From assembly GCA_029251525.1 (NCBI GenBank), contig JAQXDE010000055.1, positions 186,001 to 250,000 of the forward strand: a DNA stretch of 64,000 nt, in the 5' to 3' direction. Source of the DNA: Saprospiraceae bacterium. GTDB lineage: Bacteria; Bacteroidota; Bacteroidia; Chitinophagales; Saprospiraceae. How positions within the stretch are numbered: the first letter of the stretch is position 1; every line of letters starts with the position of its first letter. Shown one piece after another: positions 48,593 to 58,689 of the stretch. The notes beneath the pieces are model-generated. The model was not told the DNA's origin. It saw only the letters and a program-made list of their open reading frames with translations, and ran no database searches. The position numbers and the translations under genes were made by a program.

Positions 48593-49282
48593 TTGAAGGA
48601 TTTAAACTTAGAAATTATCTATCAAGATAAAAATCTTGTTGCAGTTAACAAACCTAATGGGTTACTCGTTCACCGAAGTGCAATCGCTGCAGATGTTAGT
48701 CAATTTGCAGTACAAATCTTACGGGATCAAATTGGACAACATGTTTTCCCTATTCATCGGTTAGATCGTAAAACTTCTGGTATTTTACTTTTTGCTCTAG
48801 ATAAAGAATCTACCAAGCTTGTTCAAAAGGAATTTCTTGAAAATCGAATTTATAAAAAGTACATTGCTATAGTTCGTGGTTTTTTTCCAGAGAAAATTGA
48901 AGTAGATCACCCTTTAGTTAATGATCGAAATAAAAAACAAGATGCAGTTACTAATTTTATTAACAATAAACATACGGAGATAAAAATTCCATATGGGAAA
49001 TACTCTACATCGAGGTACTCTCTAATTGAAGCTTTCCCAAGGACTGGTCGGCAACATCAAATTCGGAAACACCTTAATCATCTCAGGCATCCAATCATTG
49101 GCGACCGACCGTATGGGTGTAATAAGCAAAATAAATTGTTTAAAGAAAGATGGAATATGATGACGATGCTTTTACATGCTCAAGAGATGAGCTTTAAGCA
49201 TCCTAATGAAGATAAAGTTGTGATTTTGAAGGCGTCATTAAATAAAGAATTTTTGCGGATAAAGAAAGTATTAAGATTATAA
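48593..49282 (+). CDS. RluA-family pseudouridine synthase, TruC-like
   Basis: A 229-residue pseudouridine synthase without an S4 domain. The catalytic motif HRLDRKTSGILLFA (Asp near 59) is intact, and RTGRQHQIRKHLNHLRHPI and GDRPYGCNKQNK follow. The short length and the late HAQEMSF segment fit TruC, which modifies uridine 65 of tRNAs. Start is TTG at 48593 since the frame has no ATG before the conserved domain. A perfect-type terminator begins at the stop codon. Confidence 0.87.
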   Translation: MKDLNLEIIYQDKNLVAVNKPNGLLVHRSAIAADVSQFAVQILRDQIGQHVFPIHRLDRKTSGILLFALDKESTKLVQKEFLENRIYKKYIAIVRGFFPEKIEVDHPLVNDRNKKQDAVTNFINNKHTEIKIPYGKYSTSRYSLIEAFPRTGRQHQIRKHLNHLRHPIIGDRPYGCNKQNKLFKERWNMMTMLLHAQEMSFKHPNEDKVVILKASLNKEFLRIKKVLRL

Positions 49283-49327
49283 AAAAAGCGATGACAGACA
49301 CTCGAGGTCTGGCACCGCTTTTTTTAT
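49281..49327. terminator. Bidirectional terminator between convergent genes
   Basis: An AAAAAAGCG / CGCTTTTTT stem extends with TG-CAGAC / TCTG-CA pairs and one or two mismatches, with T runs on both strands. It starts at the pseudouridine synthase stop. Confidence 0.8.
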
Positions 49328-49340
49328 AGATCAGTTTGGA

Positions 49341-49763
49341 TTAAATATATTTTGCAGAGTTTCTGTCTACAATTATTTCTTTCAACTCTTTGAGGCATGC
49401 ATATTCTTCAGGCATTACTTTTTTTATCGCCTCTTTTACAGCTACGAAGGTGCCTTGTTCTAACCCTGGTATCCGTTGTTTTAATTGATTTTTAACGATT
49501 CTAACATCATCCTTAATAATTCCTCTAATCGATGGGATGTCGTGCCAATCTCCTTCGACAGCCAGTGCTCTTTGCATATTACCATTACTATTCTGAGTCG
49601 GCTCCAATTCAATTAAATTGTCTTCAGAAATAATGGAGGAAGGTGCCTGTTGGAAGCTTCCTTTTGGAATTTGCCAATTATCTTCTTCATTCACTAAAAA
49701 GATTTCTAATCCCTTTTTGTTTATCCGATATACAACAACTCTTACTTGGTCAAGAACATTCAT
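49341..49763 (-). CDS. Nudix-fold-like protein lacking the Nudix box
   Basis: A 140-residue cytoplasmic protein whose first 35 residues look like the opening of a Nudix domain (VRVVVYRINKKGLEIFLVNE, then WQIPKGS). The GX5EX7REUXEEXGU box that should follow is absent. The segment from 36 to 100 is polar, and a helix near 105-125 reads FVAVKEAIKKVMPEEY. Pyrophosphohydrolase activity is therefore unlikely; a ligand-binding or structural role is inferred. TATTTTTG on the minus strand at 49850-49843 is a candidate -7 element, with an inverted repeat between it and the gene. Confidence 0.65.
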   Translation of the reverse strand: MNVLDQVRVVVYRINKKGLEIFLVNEEDNWQIPKGSFQQAPSSIISEDNLIELEPTQNSNGNMQRALAVEGDWHDIPSIRGIIKDDVRIVKNQLKQRIPGLEQGTFVAVKEAIKKVMPEEYACLKELKEIIVDRNSAKYI

Positions 49764-49805
49764 TTTAATTATTTTTCAATCAAGAAATTAAAAATTAGGA
49801 TTAAA

Positions 49806-49830
49806 ACAACAAAATTTTATGTTTGTTGTA
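49806..49830. repeat. Inverted repeat in the leader of the Nudix-like gene
   Basis: ACAACAAA and TTTGTTGT flank an 8-base spacer. It lies between the candidate -7 element and the start codon, so it could be an operator or an mRNA hairpin. Confidence 0.45.
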
Positions 49831-49942
49831 AAATAAACTAATCAAAAATAAGAAGATTGCCTACAATAAACGCTTTTTTGAGAGTGAAAATTTATTTATT
49901 TACGATGAGTAAAGTAGTATTAATGATGCCGAAGTTGATTGC

Positions 49943-50623
49943 CTATTTTTTTTTATTAATTGAATCTTTGACTAATTCTAAAACAGCCAAGGAAAGAAAA
50001 ACAGCTTCTTCATTTTTTTTCATTTCTCCTACAAATTGAAAAGCTCTTGGATTAACTGAGCCTGACTCTGGTTTCATCAAGGTGCCCCGTTCTTTGTCAC
50101 CAATAAATATAGGTAGTTCTAATTCGTTTTCATTTTTATTGATGCTAGCTAATAAACGTTTTTTGCGACCACCATAAAGTAGCCCTTGATTATTGATAGT
50201 GCCAACCTTTTGATTATCAATGAATAGTTCGGTGGAATCTTTTTTAGTTCGATAAACAAATTCATGGTTGGAAGTCCGAGCATAAATGACTTCATCCTTT
50301 TTGGAGGAAATATATTTTTTATAAGAGTAGGCAATTAAGGGTTCATGATAAATAGAATTGAAAACTCCCTCTGCTGTTGTGATTATACCTCTGCTAATTT
50401 TTTGTTTGATCTGATTAGAAGATAACAATTCTAATTCTTCCTTGTTCCAAGGTATTAATTCATTAATGAAAGGAGTGATTTCATTTTTCATTTTTTTCAG
50501 ATCGGATCTGATTTTTCCTTTGGCTGGTTGAAAATGAATTAATACAAAATAGATGAAGTAAAGTGTTCCGGTGGCAAATATTCCTCCAATTAGAATTGCT
50601 AAAAAAAATATAAGTGGCGACAT
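49943..50623 (-). CDS. Membrane-anchored protein of unknown function
   Basis: A 226-residue protein with a single N-terminal membrane helix (about 5-28, FFLAILIGGIFATGTLYFIY) and a soluble region. That region has a helical stretch (about 35-85) and a beta-rich domain (about 95-210, VIYARTSNHEFVYRTK). I do not recognise the family. It follows the SH3 lipoprotein gene by 34 bases on the same strand, so both probably belong to one envelope-related operon. Confidence 0.65.
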   Translation of the reverse strand: MSPLIFFLAILIGGIFATGTLYFIYFVLIHFQPAKGKIRSDLKKMKNEITPFINELIPWNKEELELLSSNQIKQKISRGIITTAEGVFNSIYHEPLIAYSYKKYISSKKDEVIYARTSNHEFVYRTKKDSTELFIDNQKVGTINNQGLLYGGRKKRLLASINKNENELELPIFIGDKERGTLMKPESGSVNPRAFQFVGEMKKNEEAVFLSLAVLELVKDSINKKK

Positions 50624-50657
50624 TTAGATTGTTTTGTTGTTAAAGATTCAGGGTATC

Positions 50658-51770
50658 CTAATAAGTTCGATTATTTATTTCGATTTTATTAGCTGTTGGT
50701 TTTTTGAATTGTTCGAATCTTGTTTTTATTAAAATTTTATCCTCAGTTGTTAAAAAGTCAAAATTCGAAGAAACTATTTTTTTCATTTCCTTGAGTATTT
50801 TTTCTTTAGATTCCCAGTAGGTGATGTATTCGGCAGAAATATCATTTAGAATTTCCTTTTTAATTTCTAAAATTGATTTTTCAAATAATTTACTTTTGGC
50901 TAAGAGTTCATTTGCTTCATTTAAAAGGCTAAAATGTTTCCCTTGTCCAAGTAAACTATGTCCTCCATAATCCCACGTTTGCATAAACCAGGATTTATAA
51001 TAGTATTCGACGCTATCTAATTCATTCACATGTAATTGGAAATTGATAAAATCGTCATCTTCGGTTCCTTCTGTCTCTTTTGCCTTTGCATACATGATTC
51101 TATAATCTTTAAAGATATTTAACATCGTTCCTTCTGCAACTAATGAACTTTGAAAACCTGGAAAGGAATTTTTTAACCAAGACATATCAATCAGATTAGA
51201 AGGATCGTTGATCTCAATATTATTTCCCAATATTTTATTGATTTCTCTTTGTGTTTTTTCTGCTAATAAATAAACATCAGCGAAAGCAGTACTTGAATTG
51301 GAAAGTTGCCATTGTTTATTATATACATTTATTTGGTCAACTATTTCTTTATCAAAAAAACTGTTCATTTGGATTTGATTGATCTTGGCAACTGCTACTT
51401 TATTTTCGGTTGAAACAACTTTGACACCTCCGCCATAAATCCAACCATCTACACCTTCTTTGGTTTTTACCTGTAGCCAAGTTGCATTTAATTTTGCGCC
51501 TCGTAACTTAATTTCAGTGGTGTGTAGGCTTTCCTGACCTTCGTAGGTAATTATGGTTTTTTCTTTTAACCTAGCTACTTCTTTATGTTTTACACCAGGC
51601 CCGCTTCGCATTTTAAAATCATCAATATAAACTTCTAATTGAATTGAACTGGATTCTTCAGTTGGAATTGACTTAGTTGCTGGGAATTTAGAATTATTTT
51701 GATCTGTGATTTTATCATTACTACATGAAAAAAAAGTAAAAGAAAAAATTAAAAAGAATATAAATTTCAT
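50658..51770 (-). CDS. SH3-domain lipoprotein
   Basis: A 370-residue protein with a lipobox (FTFFSC, Cys16) and an SH3b domain at about 45-125 (DFKMRSGPGVKHKEVARLKE, WLQVKTKEGVDGWIYGGGV). A largely helical C-terminal region of about 240 residues follows. It is probably anchored in the envelope with the SH3 domain contacting peptidoglycan or a partner protein. Function is otherwise unknown. It is the first gene of a two-gene unit. The rpoD terminator lies between it and rpoD, so it is not co-transcribed with the sigma factor. Confidence 0.75.
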   Translation of the reverse strand: MKFIFFLIFSFTFFSCSNDKITDQNNSKFPATKSIPTEESSSIQLEVYIDDFKMRSGPGVKHKEVARLKEKTIITYEGQESLHTTEIKLRGAKLNATWLQVKTKEGVDGWIYGGGVKVVSTENKVAVAKINQIQMNSFFDKEIVDQINVYNKQWQLSNSSTAFADVYLLAEKTQREINKILGNNIEINDPSNLIDMSWLKNSFPGFQSSLVAEGTMLNIFKDYRIMYAKAKETEGTEDDDFINFQLHVNELDSVEYYYKSWFMQTWDYGGHSLLGQGKHFSLLNEANELLAKSKLFEKSILEIKKEILNDISAEYITYWESKEKILKEMKKIVSSNFDFLTTEDKILIKTRFEQFKKPTANKIEINNRTY

Positions 51771-51821
51771 AAAATGATTTTGACTTTGTAAAAATCGAAC
51801 CCAATGCTAATATACACCAAA

Positions 51822-51855
51822 AAAAATCCATCCCGGATGATCGAGATGGATTTTT
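51822..51855 (-). terminator. Terminator after the primary sigma factor gene
   Basis: AAAAATCCATC at 51822-51832 pairs with GATGGATTTTT at 51845-51855, about 40 bases beyond the stop at 51892 on the minus strand. Confidence 0.8.
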
Positions 51856-51891
51856 GCTAAACATTAAAACTACCTGGATGAAACTAGAAGA

Positions 51892-52761
51892 TTATCCGAG
51901 GTATGATTTTAAGTTATTTCTATTATAAGACTTTCGAAGCCTTCGAATTGCTCTCTCTTTGATCTGCCTCACTCTTTCTCGAGTTAAACCATAAAGGTCG
52001 CCGATTTCTTCTAAAGTCAAAGATTTGTATCCATTCAAGCCATAATAAGATGATAATACTTCAACTTCGCGCGGCGATAAGATACTTAAACCTTGTTGAA
52101 CTTCTTCTTTAAGAGATTGATCCATTAAATTAACATCTGGACTAGAGTTAGGATCATTTGCTGAAACAACATCTAGCATAGTTGAGTCTCCTTCTTCTGA
52201 ACCAAGAGGTGCATCGAAAGAAAGATGTCTCCCATTCCCTTTCATCATATTAGCAACATCTTTTGGTTTTATTTCCAAAATCTCTGCTAATTCTTCGTGG
52301 CTAGGCTCTCTTTCAAATTTTTGAATGAAATTTAAATATGCCTCATTGATTTTATTATAAGAGCCTACTTTATTCAAAGGCAACCTAACAATTCTTGAGT
52401 ATTCCACAATTGATTGTAAAATTGATTGTCTAATCCACCAAACGGCGTAAGAAATAAACTTAAATCCTTTAGTTTCATCAAATCGACGCCCTGCTTTCAT
52501 AAGGCCAACGTTCCCTTCATTGATCAGATCACTTAATGATAAGCCTTGATTTTGGTATTGTTTTGCAACTGAAACGACGAATCTAAGATTTGCTTTGGTA
52601 AGTCTTTCGAGCGCAGCATCGTCGCCAGCTCTTATTCTTCGAGCTAAATCTGCTTCCTCATCCGCAGTGAGTAAAGCAATTTTGCCAATGTCATTGAGAT
52701 ATTTATCTAGTGAAAGACTTTCTCTCGCAGTAATTTTGTTTGTAATTTTTAATTGACGCAT
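51892..52761 (-). CDS. rpoD: Primary sigma factor (RpoD/SigA), short Bacteroidota form
   Basis: A 289-residue sigma-70 factor without the long region 1.1 or non-conserved insert, as is normal in Bacteroidota. Region 2 ([20 protein letters not shown] ... [15 protein letters not shown]), region 3 and the region 4.2 helix-turn-helix ([20 protein letters not shown]) are intact. It directs RNA polymerase to the TTTG / TAnnTTTG promoters seen elsewhere in this window. It is transcribed alone, with a 400-base upstream region. Confidence 0.95.
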   Translation of the reverse strand: MRQLKITNKITARESLSLDKYLNDIGKIALLTADEEADLARRIRAGDDAALERLTKANLRFVVSVAKQYQNQGLSLSDLINEGNVGLMKAGRRFDETKGFKFISYAVWWIRQSILQSIVEYSRIVRLPLNKVGSYNKINEAYLNFIQKFEREPSHEELAEILEIKPKDVANMMKGNGRHLSFDAPLGSEEGDSTMLDVVSANDPNSSPDVNLMDQSLKEEVQQGLSILSPREVEVLSSYYGLNGYKSLTLEEIGDLYGLTRERVRQIKERAIRRLRKSYNRNNLKSYLG

Positions 52762-53180
52762 TTTCTAGGTTGGATTTAAAAAGGTTATGTTATAAGATTT
52801 CGAATATGTTGTTCTTTATTGTTAATTGATTCTTCCTAAACCTAATCAAAAAGAGTTCCATTCTCATTAATTAAGACGTTTTTAATGTAAATAAGTTGCT
52901 TTTTAAAGGGAAAATACTTGACTTTTAAAAAAAAAACGATTAAATGAAGTTTTTTTATTATACATAAAGAGAATTCCTTTGAAAGTTTTCTTTAAAGCAA
53001 AAGAGAAACCACTTTTTGAAAAAATCCCCAAAAACTATTTTTTTTTAATATTAAGTTCCGATCTTGATTAGAGAGAAGCTGTTTCTTCTATCAATTAATT
53101 TGATTTATAAAATAACATGTTTTTTCAGTAATATTAACGTAAATAGATTTGAGTTTTCTATTCGGACAAAAAAATAATCA
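52762..53180. other. Divergent intergenic region between rpoD and the amidase gene
   Basis: 419 AT-rich bases. No exact TAnnTTTG element at a good position was found for either gene and no strong inverted repeat. Nothing else was recognised. Confidence 0.4.
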
Positions 53181-53954
53181 ATGCAAAACCTTCGAGTCAC
53201 ATTAATTCAAGCCCATATTATTTGGGAGAAAATAGATGAGAATCTTGATCATTTTTCTCAAAAAATTAAGAAGGTTCTTGGTCAAACTGATATAATAATT
53301 TTACCAGAAATGTTTTCTACAGGCTTTAGTATGAATCCTAAAAGAGTGGCAGAACCAATGGATGGAAAAACCATTAATTGGCTAAAGTTTCAAGCAAAGA
53401 ATGCTGAAGCAATAGTTACGGGTAGTTTTATATCTATTGAAAATGGAAAATATTTTAACCGATTGATTTGGATGCAACCTGATGGTAATTATTTTTTTTA
53501 CGACAAAAAACACCTTTTTACATTGGCAAAAGAGGATGAATACTATACCGCTGGAAAAAGTAGAATAATAGTGGAATGGAAAGGTTGGAAAATTTGCCCT
53601 TTGATTTGCTATGATTTGAGGTTTCCTGCTTGGAGTCGAAATTCAAAAGGATATGATTTGTTAATTTATATAGCAAGTTGGCCCACTCCTCGAATTGATG
53701 CATGGCAAACTTTATTAGCAGCTCGCTCTATTGAAAATCAAGTTTATACGATCGGGGTGAATAGAGTGGGTGAGGATGAAAATAATTGCCAATATTCTGG
53801 CGCTTCTTCTGTTTATGATTATTCTGGGAAACCAAGATACCGAGTTTTTGATCAAGAAGATGTTTTTACAGCGGAACTAAATTATGAAGAGCAAAAGGGT
53901 TTTAGGAAGAAGTTAGATTTCTTATCAGATCAGGATCGGTATTCATTTGAATAA
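53181..53954 (+). CDS. Nitrilase-fold omega-amidase (YafV-like)
   Basis: A 257-residue carbon-nitrogen hydrolase. The catalytic Glu (LPEMFSTGF), Lys (YDKKHLF) and Cys (ICYDLRFPAWSRN) are visible. The sequence pattern and length match omega-amidase/YafV, which deaminates alpha-ketoglutaramate and alpha-ketosuccinamate as a repair step after transamination. It acts in the cytoplasm. It stands alone and converges on the Crp-type regulator gene. Confidence 0.87.
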   Translation: MQNLRVTLIQAHIIWEKIDENLDHFSQKIKKVLGQTDIIILPEMFSTGFSMNPKRVAEPMDGKTINWLKFQAKNAEAIVTGSFISIENGKYFNRLIWMQPDGNYFFYDKKHLFTLAKEDEYYTAGKSRIIVEWKGWKICPLICYDLRFPAWSRNSKGYDLLIYIASWPTPRIDAWQTLLAARSIENQVYTIGVNRVGEDENNCQYSGASSVYDYSGKPRYRVFDQEDVFTAELNYEEQKGFRKKLDFLSDQDRYSFE

Positions 53955-54012
53955 CGATTTAAGATTATAGATTTGCCCTGAAGAAATCTATAATCCTAAA
54001 TGGCTGTTAATT

Positions 54013-54693
54013 TTAAACTAATTTTTGCATATCCCTTATGAGGATACTTTTTCGGTTAAAATAAATTAAATCAGATTTTCTTAAATTATTTAGAACAGAA
54101 GTTACAGTTTGACGAGACGTGCCAGTAATATTTGCAATGTCCTGTTGAGTTAAAGTATTTTTTACTAACATTTCAAATCCAACCCTTCTTCCTCTCTTTT
54201 CTACGCTATCTTTTAGGAAATCAATAATTCGAGCCCTAGCATCTTTAAAAATCAAAGATTCGATGCGACTTTCCGCCTTTCTTAATTTTTCACCGACCAG
54301 ATTGATTACATTAAAGCATAATTGATGGTTTGTATCCATCAATTTTTTAAAATCAGATACTTTTAACAATAGGCATTCAGCTGGGGCATTCATCACCTCT
54401 GCAAATCCTTGTCTTTTCTCTTCTCCTACCAAACCTAATTCACCAAACATTGCATGTGGGTGAAGGATATTTTTAATTACTTCACGACCCTCATTACTAT
54501 GTGAGCCAAGTTTAATTATACCTTTTGTCAAAAAGAAAATAGTATCTGAGGGTTCATCTTCTGAAAATATGTATTTATGTTTTTCATAAGTTTTAGCTTT
54601 GGTAAATTTGTCCAAATACGTTAGTTCTTCCTCAGACAATACATTGAATAGAGGAAATTGACTTAAAAATTCGAGTTTAGAGGTAGCTTTCAT
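54013..54693 (-). CDS. Crp/Fnr-family transcriptional regulator
   Basis: A 226-residue regulator with an N-terminal cyclic-nucleotide-binding fold (about 15-130, IFFLTKGIIKLGS, GELGLVGEE) and a C-terminal winged helix (LTQQDIANITGTSRQTVTSV at about 173-192). The N-terminal cysteines needed for an Fnr iron-sulfur cluster are absent. A cAMP- or other ligand-type sensor is therefore more likely. Its targets are unknown; the large 5' region upstream separates it from the type B secreted protein gene. Confidence 0.9.
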   Translation of the reverse strand: MKATSKLEFLSQFPLFNVLSEEELTYLDKFTKAKTYEKHKYIFSEDEPSDTIFFLTKGIIKLGSHSNEGREVIKNILHPHAMFGELGLVGEEKRQGFAEVMNAPAECLLLKVSDFKKLMDTNHQLCFNVINLVGEKLRKAESRIESLIFKDARARIIDFLKDSVEKRGRRVGFEMLVKNTLTQQDIANITGTSRQTVTSVLNNLRKSDLIYFNRKSILIRDMQKLV

Positions 54694-55482
54694 AATAAGG
54701 CTGTTTTAGTAAAAAATGTAATGAAATAGCTTGGAGTACTTTTATAACTATAATAAATTTCTAGTTTTATAAGGTTCAATTAAAATACAGTTAAGGAGGT
54801 TTGTACCTATTTTTTTTATTGTATATAACATTAACATGTTGGTTATCAACATTTTATATTTTTTTTGACTCCTATTTGTGATAAAAAAAGTGGTCATTAA
54901 CTTTTTTTTAAAAGAAAAAGTACATTGAGAAGGAGAAAAGATAATTTTGCAGCTGGTGAAAAAAATAATTTTTTAAATTCAGGATCAAAAGGTATTGGTA
55001 TTTAGAAAGTGCGGAATATCGAAAGAACACAGTGTATTTTTAAATTAGGTTGCAAGAAAGGTGAAAACAATTGTTGCAATTTTAAATAATACATTCTCTA
55101 TCTTGGGTTGGTTATTTTTTTAGAAAGTCTGAATGTAAAGAAAAAATTAAGTTAGAATATTCGTAGATTTCTTCACGAACCATTTTTTCCACATTTGACA
55201 TGAAATGGATTGGTTACAAGCATGAGGTAACTGAGAAATAACTTTTTTTAGGTTACTCTCTTTTTTCTATTCCGATCATTTGTAAAGTGTTGATAATGAG
55301 TGTATTTGAAAAGAAAATTAAGGGTTTTAAGCTTTGGAAATGGCTCAGTTTTTGTCCCCTAGACAAATATATTTCCAACCGATATTTTTTAGAATTAAGA
55401 TCCACTTGATATTACAGCTTTTTGTGACGACACTAAGTGAATTTTTCATTAAGTAAGTACCGATACTTAGATTCTATATTTT
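54694..55482. other. Long intergenic region between the Crp-type regulator and the T9SS type B gene
   Basis: 789 bases without a plausible ORF. TAATTTTG at 54942-54949 (+) is promoter-like and would give a 5' leader of more than 500 bases for the next gene, or a small RNA. No terminator is seen between. No tRNA-like or conserved RNA fold was recognised. Confidence 0.4.
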
Positions 55483-58242
55483 ATGAGACGAATGCTATAT
55501 AAACCCTTTTGCCATAGTTTAGCATTAAATAATCTATTGGGTTATTTATTGCCTTTGCTATTTATTTCAATATTTTCGACCACGGCTTTTTCTAAATCAA
55601 ATACTATTAGATTTAGTTGTCTTTTGAATTTGGAAAATGAATCTTCAAAAGTAATTTTAGATTCCCACGAGGGGAAAGTTATTTTTATTGATGAGAAAAA
55701 ATCTAATTGTAACTATATTAATTCTAACAGTCTATCAGATACGACCTGCATAATTGTTTCGGTTATCCAAAGTTGTGATACTACTGGAAATATTATATTG
55801 GAAGACTCCATTCTATTCGAAACTATTGATTGCTTAACTGAAGCAAGTTTCTGTTTAGAAATGGAGTTAGCACAATTTCAAAGTTTTACTTTGACTGATA
55901 ATGGTCAATCTTTTAATGCAGGTATGCAAGGATGTAATTTTCACACAACTTATTTTTATTCTTTAGCTGCATTTTTAAATATTGCTCCTAATGGACTTTA
56001 TAGTTTAGCTTCTTTAAATATTAATAACAATACTTTTACAATTGATTCATTTCAAGTTATGGTTCAATTGTTAGATTCTATAAATGTTTGGGATCCAACT
56101 GGAAACTGGGTGCTCAATGGTTCAACAATTTCGGGAGGAGTTCCTGGAGCTAATTACGAGACTTTGAATTTGATTCAAATTGCGACAGGTGTATCTACAA
56201 ACCTTGATGTTGATTTAAATCAAATCCCAGCTGGAAGATTAATCACGTTGGATACTGGTTTTCATGAATTAATTATTTCAGATTTGGTCACAGGATATTC
56301 AAATACAGTGATAGCTAATGTGGTTTGTGATAATTGTCCAGATATTTATTCTGATCAATTATTGATTATTGAACAAGACTGTGATGGTATGTCTGATTTA
56401 TGTTTAGATATTCCATTTCAAGAATTTTTATTTAATTATGAAATATTTGATAATGGAGTTGCTTATTATGGAGTTCGAAAAGGATGCGAATTTGATACTT
56501 TGTCTACCTGTTATTTAGTTTCAGCCATACCAGATCAAGGAATGGGAGCTCCCTATTCTGTTGATTCTTGGTTAGTTGGAGGGGGTTTTTATTCTTCCGA
56601 TTTTAATACATTACAAGAGTTGCTAAATTTGATGAATGATTGGGATCTAAGTGGAGATTGGGTACTTGATGGGAATTCAGGAACTATTTGTGGTGGAACA
56701 ACAGGGCAGAATTATGGAGAAATGGAAATTACTCAAATTAATACGGGAGCACTAGCGTTTCTTGAGCCTGACTATGTTGTTTTAACTTCCTCATCAGCTA
56801 TTGAATTAGATACAGGGTTTCATGATCTTATTTTAATTGGTTTAGCTTCTGGATGCACAGACACCTTAAATATTGTAGTAGAATGTGATGAGGAAATTAT
56901 AGAATTTGATGCTTTGCTGCAAGTCATAGTAAATGTAACAGATACATTTTGTTTAAATTTTTCAGATACAATTATAGGTGCAATAAACTTTTGTCCTGAT
57001 TTTACTAATGGAAATATTACAGGGCTTGGTATTATTCCAAATACTAGTTGTTTAGAATATGTAGGAACTACTATGGGCTTGGATACTTTCTGTATGTCTC
57101 TCACTTATTCTGATGGGACAATTGATACTACAAGAATTGCTATTCAAGTAATTCCAGAACAACTTTTAGGTGATACTATACCTCTAAGTATATTGGTTAA
57201 TTGCTCAGAAACTTTTTGTTTAGATACCTCAGCATTTTTAGCGCCAATTGATACCATATTTAATGATTGTGAAAACTTATTAGGGAATTTTGCCGAAGCA
57301 GTTATTCTTGAACCAAATTGCCTTGAAATCATGGCGTTTAATATCGGAGGATTGGATACGGCCTGTATTGTGATTTGCGATACAACTGGCTTTTGTGATA
57401 CAATGATTTTATTAATTGATGTAATTCAACCTGAAATGACGACTGTTTACGATACTATACTAATAAACCAATCCGTAACTTTTTGTCCTGATACCTCTCA
57501 ACTTTATGGAGTAGTCAATAGTGTTGAAAATATTAGTGATTCAATTTCTGGATCTAATGCTATGTTTGAAGTAATCGATTCTACTTTCTGTATTGATTTT
57601 ACCCCACTTTCTATTGGTACCGATACTGCATGTTTTGTATTGTGTGATGACTTCAATATTTGTGATACTACAATTTATATTTTAACGGTTATAAATTTAA
57701 ATGATTCGATTATTGCTGTTAATGATGATACATTAACTTATACCATCAATCCTGTTACCATCGACATCTTTAAGAATGATATTTTTGATCCAAATTTACT
57801 AGATTATGGAGTGATTACTGGAGTTAATTACGGAATGTTAATTAGTAATTCAGATGGTTCATTTACTTACCAAGCCGAGGCAGACTTTTGTGAAGGCATC
57901 GATTCTTTTACTTATTTTATTTCTAATGGATTAGCTTTCGATACTGCTACAGTAACTGTAGAAGTTCTTTGTGATGAGTTAATTGTCTTTAATGGTTTTT
58001 CTCCAAATAATGATGGAATAAATGAAACACTTAAAATTCGAGGTATTTCCAATTATCCTAATAATGTTGTTAGTGTTTTTAACCGTTGGGGTAATAGAGT
58101 TTATTTCATAGAAGGATATTTAAATGAGGATGGGTGGAATGGGAGATTTATGGGTAAAGATTTACCCGATGGAACTTATTTTTATGTTATTGAAGATGGG
58201 GAGGGAAGGAAGTACACTGGATGGTTACAACTAAGAAGATAA
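55483..58242 (+). CDS. Repeat-built secreted protein with T9SS type B (gliding-motility-type) C-terminus
   Basis: A 919-residue protein with a membrane-type signal at about 15-40. Two related modules of about 190 residues follow (about 92-285 and 290-476), both containing a WxxxGxWVL and an ELDTGFH-type strand. Three repeats of about 88 residues come next (starting near 477, 562 and 652), each with paired cysteines and a DTxC...CD pattern. Then come a cadherin-like segment (about 740-830) and a type B sorting domain (about 833-919, FNGFSPNNDGINETLKI). It is a likely adhesin or matrix protein on the cell surface; no enzyme motif is visible. Confidence 0.85.
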   Translation: MRRMLYKPFCHSLALNNLLGYLLPLLFISIFSTTAFSKSNTIRFSCLLNLENESSKVILDSHEGKVIFIDEKKSNCNYINSNSLSDTTCIIVSVIQSCDTTGNIILEDSILFETIDCLTEASFCLEMELAQFQSFTLTDNGQSFNAGMQGCNFHTTYFYSLAAFLNIAPNGLYSLASLNINNNTFTIDSFQVMVQLLDSINVWDPTGNWVLNGSTISGGVPGANYETLNLIQIATGVSTNLDVDLNQIPAGRLITLDTGFHELIISDLVTGYSNTVIANVVCDNCPDIYSDQLLIIEQDCDGMSDLCLDIPFQEFLFNYEIFDNGVAYYGVRKGCEFDTLSTCYLVSAIPDQGMGAPYSVDSWLVGGGFYSSDFNTLQELLNLMNDWDLSGDWVLDGNSGTICGGTTGQNYGEMEITQINTGALAFLEPDYVVLTSSSAIELDTGFHDLILIGLASGCTDTLNIVVECDEEIIEFDALLQVIVNVTDTFCLNFSDTIIGAINFCPDFTNGNITGLGIIPNTSCLEYVGTTMGLDTFCMSLTYSDGTIDTTRIAIQVIPEQLLGDTIPLSILVNCSETFCLDTSAFLAPIDTIFNDCENLLGNFAEAVILEPNCLEIMAFNIGGLDTACIVICDTTGFCDTMILLIDVIQPEMTTVYDTILINQSVTFCPDTSQLYGVVNSVENISDSISGSNAMFEVIDSTFCIDFTPLSIGTDTACFVLCDDFNICDTTIYILTVINLNDSIIAVNDDTLTYTINPVTIDIFKNDIFDPNLLDYGVITGVNYGMLISNSDGSFTYQAEADFCEGIDSFTYFISNGLAFDTATVTVEVLCDELIVFNGFSPNNDGINETLKIRGISNYPNNVVSVFNRWGNRVYFIEGYLNEDGWNGRFMGKDLPDGTYFYVIEDGEGRKYTGWLQLRR

Positions 58243-58689
58243 TCATCGAAATATTGATTTAGCTACAAATAATTGAGAGACTAAATCTCGATATAGTAAA
58301 GATAATTTTCAAATCCCGTTTTTTAATAAACAAGTAATTAATTAATTGCTTATTAAAAAGAAAGCACTTGATTAGAAGGGCATGTATATAAGGCAAGTGC
58401 CTCTATTATTCCTATTACTAAAAGACGAATATTTTTTCTTATTTCTTTTATCTAACTATGCGAAGTCTTTATTATTTCAGAACTAACCATAAACTTTACA
58501 ACAAAAATTGCAATCCTACTTTAGGAGATAAGTTGATTTTTAAACCTTAATCTCTGATTAAACATGATAATTCATCTGGTGGTCTTAGTTCATGTTTGAG
58601 TCAAAATAAGCTACTCAATTTGATAGTGAAATATCAATTTTATTTATAGTCGAAGGAAACTTAGCTTATCTATATGGATTATTTAAAAG
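58243..58689. other. Intergenic region after the T9SS type B gene
   Basis: An imperfect AT-rich hairpin spans about 58320-58360 and may end transcription of the preceding gene. A 7-bp inverted repeat GCACTTG/CAAGTGC follows near 58364-58420. No ORF. Confidence 0.35.

Noticed and set aside
54942-55482. Possible small RNA or 540-base leader from the TAATTTTG element
   Set aside because: The -33 spacing is poor and no terminator or conserved fold is visible, so it is noted but not called as a gene.
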